A stretch of DNA of 8,231 nucleotides from an uncultured Oscillospiraceae bacterium (GTDB taxonomy: Bacteria; Bacillota; Clostridia; Oscillospirales; Oscillospiraceae): positions 1-8,231 of the forward strand of contig CAJLCG010000098.1 in assembly GCA_905205085.1 (NCBI GenBank), read 5' to 3'. Below, piece after piece: positions 6,303 through 8,231 of this stretch (position 1 is the first letter of the stretch; each line of letters starts with the position of its first letter). Position numbers and translations under genes: made by a program. The notes under the pieces were generated by a model that saw only the letters and a list, made by a program, of their open reading frames with translations, was not told where the DNA came from and made no database searches.

Positions 6303-6323
6303 CACCGGTCTATTAGGAAAGGA

Positions 6324-6587
6324 ATGGTTAACTTGAAATCTACCGGCATTGTACGCAAAGTAGACGAACTGGGCCGCATCGTTCTGCCCATTGAACTGCG
6401 CCGCACTCTGGACATTGCTGAGAAGGACTCCTTGGAAATCTATATGGATGGTCCTTCCATTGTGTTGAAGAAGTACCAGCCCGCTTGTATTTTCTGTGAC
6501 GACGCTAAGGATGTAATTGTCTTTCACGGAAAAAACATCTGCCCCAAATGTATCCGCTCCCTTCAGGATGCTATGGATAAAGACTAA
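6324..6587 (+). CDS. AbrB/SpoVT-family transition-state regulator with Cys4 tail
   Basis: This 87-residue DNA-binding protein has an N-terminal swapped-hairpin AbrB domain (about 4-51). The run STGIVRKVDELGRIVLPIEL (6-25) and the following RRTLDIAEKDSLEIY are nearly identical to B. subtilis AbrB. AbrB represses stationary-phase genes during growth. The C-terminal part differs: instead of the B. subtilis dimerisation domain it has CIFC (55-58) and CPKC (73-76), a CxxC-x14-CxxC zinc-ribbon-like knuckle. Start is uncertain. The ATG at 6324 has AGGA only 5 nt upstream, while a TTG at 6333 has AAAGGA at 9 nt and would give an N-terminus (MKSTGIV) more like other AbrB proteins. It is monocistronic, with a consensus promoter, a Spo0A box in the leader and a terminator 9 nt after the stop. 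I leave the symbol blank because AbrB, Abh and SpoVT paralogues cannot be separated here. Confidence 0.93.
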   Translation: MVNLKSTGIVRKVDELGRIVLPIELRRTLDIAEKDSLEIYMDGPSIVLKKYQPACIFCDDAKDVIVFHGKNICPKCIRSLQDAMDKD

Positions 6588-6596
6588 TGAATCTCT

Positions 6597-6628
6597 ATGC
6601 TCCGGCCCTTGGTCGGAGTATTTATTTT
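6597..6628 (+). terminator. Intrinsic terminator of the abrB-family gene
   Basis: An 11-pair stem (6597-6607 with 6611-6621, including two G-T pairs) with a CTT loop is followed by TTATTTTG. It begins 9 nt after the stop codon, so the gene is transcribed alone. Confidence 0.82.
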
Positions 6629-6675
6629 GCGCTGCCGGTGTATGATATCCGCAAAATTCTTTCCTTTCTGAACAA

Positions 6676-6721
6676 AAAAATCCCAGTCTGTGCTCTTTTC
6701 GAGCCTCAGACTGGGATTTTT
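6676..6721. terminator. Bidirectional terminator between abrB and the SNF transporter
   Basis: Perfect 15-nt arms (6676-6690 and 6707-6721) begin with an A-run and end with a T-run, and enclose a nested GCTC/GAGC stem with a TTTTC loop. Read on either strand it gives a GC stem followed by at least five T. It ends 7 nt from the transporter stop codon and backs up the abrB terminator for the plus strand. Confidence 0.92.
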
Positions 6722-6728
6722 CTAATTT

Positions 6729-8051
6729 TTATCCAATTCCGCCTAGGATTGCTCCCAAGACCAATACCACCAGAGTCACTCCGCAAAACAGATATTTCGC
6801 CATGGGATAAAACCAACTTCCCAAAGGCTTCTCGCGGGCCAGGTTGACCTGCTCCAGCACATAATCCTTCTTACATACCCAGAAGAACATCACAGCAGCC
6901 AGCAGCGCGCCGATGGGGCAGATGTAGGTGGAACACACGTCCATCCAATCCGAAACAATCGGGGCAATCACAATCCCAACCACAATGCCGATCCCGCCAA
7001 TGATACAGGCCGCTGCTGTGCGGGAGAGGTGGAACATCTCCTGCAGAGTAGCGGTAGGTGCCTCAAAGAGATTGATCAGCGAGGTCAGCGCCGCAAAGGT
7101 GACCGCCAGGAAAAATACGATCAGGATGATGAATCCGCCGGGAATGCTGGACAGCACGTTAGGCAGGAAAATAAACATCAGACCCGGGCCGCTCTGATTC
7201 AGCTGCTGTCCTGCCACCGCCATAGCGGGGATAATGACCAGGGCGGCCAGCATGGCGGCTAACGTATCAAAAATAGCTACCATACGGGCATCCGCGGGAA
7301 TATTGGAATCCTTACTCAGATAGGAGCCATAGATCAGGGTTCCATTTCCCGCCACAGACAGGGAGAAAAACGCCTGTCCCAGGGCATAGACCCAAACCAG
7401 AGGATCTAACAAACCTTTCGGGTCCAGAACAAAGATGTACCGATAGCCCTCCCACGCGGCAGGCAGCGTCATCAAGTAGATGGCCAGACCAACAAACAGG
7501 ACAAAAAACAGGGGAGTCATCACCTTGTTGGCCTGCTCAATTCCCTTTCCAATACCAAAAATCAAAATCAGAATGGTAATCGCCATTCCCACCAGCTGCC
7601 ACACCAAGTTGTTGCTGGCTGTGGCATTGAACAGCTCATTAAATCCGTCCAAGCCCTCCTGGTTGAGCACAGTTCCGGTAAAGGAACCGGCCAAGTAGCG
7701 GAAAATCCAACCGGTAACAACAGAATAGCCGATGGCCAGCGCCAGGGAGCCCAGCACCGGAATCAGGCCCAGCAGTTTGCCGGGGCGGTCAGTCCCCCAC
7801 CGCTGCTTTGTGGCTGCGCCAAAGGCCCCGATGGGACCTGACCGGGTAGCCCGACCAAAGGCCATCTCTCCAATCACTCCGGTGGAACCGATGATCACGA
7901 CAAAAATCAGATAGGGGATCAAAAACGTCGCGCCGCCATAGGCAGAGATTCGGGCCGGAAACAGCCAGATATTTCCCATACCTACCGCTGAACCGATACA
8001 CGCTAAAATAAAGCCCCATTTAGAGCCCCAGGAATCTCGTTTTGTACTCAC
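6729..8051 (-). CDS. Sodium-dependent transporter, NSS/SNF family
   Basis: This 440-residue inner-membrane transporter of the LeuT/MhsT type couples uptake of an amino acid or similar solute to sodium. TM1 carries GSAVGMGNIWLFP (20-32), TM6 carries LGQAFFSLS then VAGNG (224-237), and TM8 carries ALTS (321-324), the Thr-Ser pair matching the LeuT Na2 site. The length and about 11-12 hydrophobic segments fit bacterial NSS proteins. I chose the GTG at 8051: it has AGGA 9 nt upstream, gives the usual short N-terminus before TM1, and lies just downstream of a good promoter. A longer frame from 8165 would run through that promoter. In TM1 the usual WRFP is WLFP, so the extracellular-gate arginine is missing. 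The substrate cannot be told from sequence. It is a single gene, with its own promoter and terminator, lying downstream of an rRNA operon. Confidence 0.94.
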   Translation of the reverse strand: MSTKRDSWGSKWGFILACIGSAVGMGNIWLFPARISAYGGATFLIPYLIFVVIIGSTGVIGEMAFGRATRSGPIGAFGAATKQRWGTDRPGKLLGLIPVLGSLALAIGYSVVTGWIFRYLAGSFTGTVLNQEGLDGFNELFNATASNNLVWQLVGMAITILILIFGIGKGIEQANKVMTPLFFVLFVGLAIYLMTLPAAWEGYRYIFVLDPKGLLDPLVWVYALGQAFFSLSVAGNGTLIYGSYLSKDSNIPADARMVAIFDTLAAMLAALVIIPAMAVAGQQLNQSGPGLMFIFLPNVLSSIPGGFIILIVFFLAVTFAALTSLINLFEAPTATLQEMFHLSRTAAACIIGGIGIVVGIVIAPIVSDWMDVCSTYICPIGALLAAVMFFWVCKKDYVLEQVNLAREKPLGSWFYPMAKYLFCGVTLVVLVLGAILGGIG

Positions 8052-8079
8052 TTTATCACGTCCTATTATGTGGTCTGCA

Positions 8080-8091
8080 ACGACCAGTCGT
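8080..8091. promoter_or_regulatory. Inverted repeat at the transporter transcription start
   Basis: ACGAC-CA-GTCGT lies at about +1 to +12 of the predicted transcript. It overlaps an alternative pairing TGGTC (8071-8075)/GACCA (8082-8086), so two mutually exclusive small hairpins are possible in the leader. It could be a repressor operator or chance. Confidence 0.35.
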
Positions 8092-8098
8092 AGCTTAT

Positions 8099-8127
8099 AT
8101 GATAGCACAAACAAGGAATGAATGCAA
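8099..8127 (-). promoter_or_regulatory. Sigma-A promoter of the SNF transporter
   Basis: On the minus strand TTGCAT (8122-8127), a 17-nt spacer, then TATCAT (8099-8104) preceded by TGC, an extended -10. The transcript would start near 8092, about 40 nt before the GTG start codon, and excludes the longer reading frame. Confidence 0.75.
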
Positions 8128-8150
8128 AATAAACCAACCTGAATTGATAA

Positions 8151-8181
8151 AAAAAAGACGAACAAAATGTTCGTCTTTTTT
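8151..8181. terminator. Hairpin terminator after the 5S rRNA
   Basis: Perfect 14-bp stem (8151-8164 with 8168-8181) with an AAA loop, flanked by A6 and T6 runs, so it can work on both strands. On the minus strand it directly follows the 5S rRNA end and should stop the rRNA operon before the transporter gene. Confidence 0.92.
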
Positions 8182-8183
8182 GT

Positions 8184-8231
<48 letters not shown>

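Larger units (their letters stand above)
6067..6323. other. Divergent AT-rich regulatory region between spmA and abrB
   Basis: This 257-bp non-coding region is much richer in A+T than the surrounding genes. From left to right it holds the spmA Shine-Dalgarno, a short inverted repeat TGGAA-5-TTCCA (6105-6119), a Spo0A-like heptamer (6128-6134), phased T-tracts (6125-6200), the abrB promoter (6212-6239) and an exact Spo0A box (6296-6302). No convincing gene is seen in it. Confidence 0.8.

Noticed and set aside
6587..6847. 86-codon frame whose ATG overlaps the abrB stop
   Set aside because: It runs through two terminator hairpins and into the antisense of the transporter; its translation shows no family.
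8052..8165. 38-residue N-terminal extension of the transporter
   Set aside because: The stretch contains the predicted promoter and reaches into the 5S terminator hairpin. NSS proteins normally start shortly before TM1.

Overview
The window looks like an ordinary chromosomal stretch from an endospore-forming member of the Clostridia with GC-rich genes. My best guess is the Oscillospiraceae/Flavonifractor-like group. That placement is inferred from gene content: spmA/spmB, an AbrB-type transition-state regulator with a Spo0A box, a Ser46-type HPr, and a Clostridia-like 5S rRNA 3' half. No database search was possible. I see no mobile element, CRISPR array, phage or defence gene.

Layout. (1) Positions 42-2250, minus strand: a fructose-type PTS permease with fused IIA-IIB-IIC domains (fruA), followed 16 nt later by HPr (ptsH). 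They are driven by a good sigma-A promoter at 2307-2335 whose -10 lies inside a perfect 6+3+6 inverted repeat. (2) Positions 2453-4936, plus strand: a divergent two-gene operon made of a long-form alanyl-tRNA editing protein (AlaX-L) and a CmpB-family membrane protein built from two tandem copies of the same fold. It ends in a UUCG-tetraloop terminator. (3) Positions 4964-6066, minus strand: spmA-spmB, spore maturation membrane proteins, convergent with group 2. (4) Positions 6067-6323: an AT-rich divergent regulatory region with helically phased T-tracts, a near-consensus promoter and an exact Spo0A box. (5) Positions 6324-6587, plus strand: an AbrB-family regulator with a Cys4 zinc-ribbon-like tail, followed by two hairpin terminators, the second bidirectional. 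(6) Positions 6729-8051, minus strand: an NSS/SNF sodium-coupled transporter starting at GTG. (7) Positions 8151-8231: a perfect hairpin terminator and the 3' end of a 5S rRNA on the minus strand, so an rRNA operon probably lies just beyond the right edge.

How they work together. FruA and HPr form a phosphorelay: enzyme I (not in the window) phosphorylates HPr His15, then IIA His67, then IIB Cys173, and finally the sugar passing through IIC. AlaX-L clears mischarged tRNA(Ala); its co-transcribed membrane partner has no known function. SpmA/B act late in sporulation, and the divergent abrB carries a Spo0A box between promoter and start codon, the arrangement used in Bacillus subtilis to shut abrB off when sporulation begins. 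Regions 4-5 therefore read as a compact sporulation-entry node. Nothing here is clearly a new system. The most interesting points are the duplicated CmpB protein paired with AlaX, the abrB leader architecture, and the palindrome on the fruA promoter.
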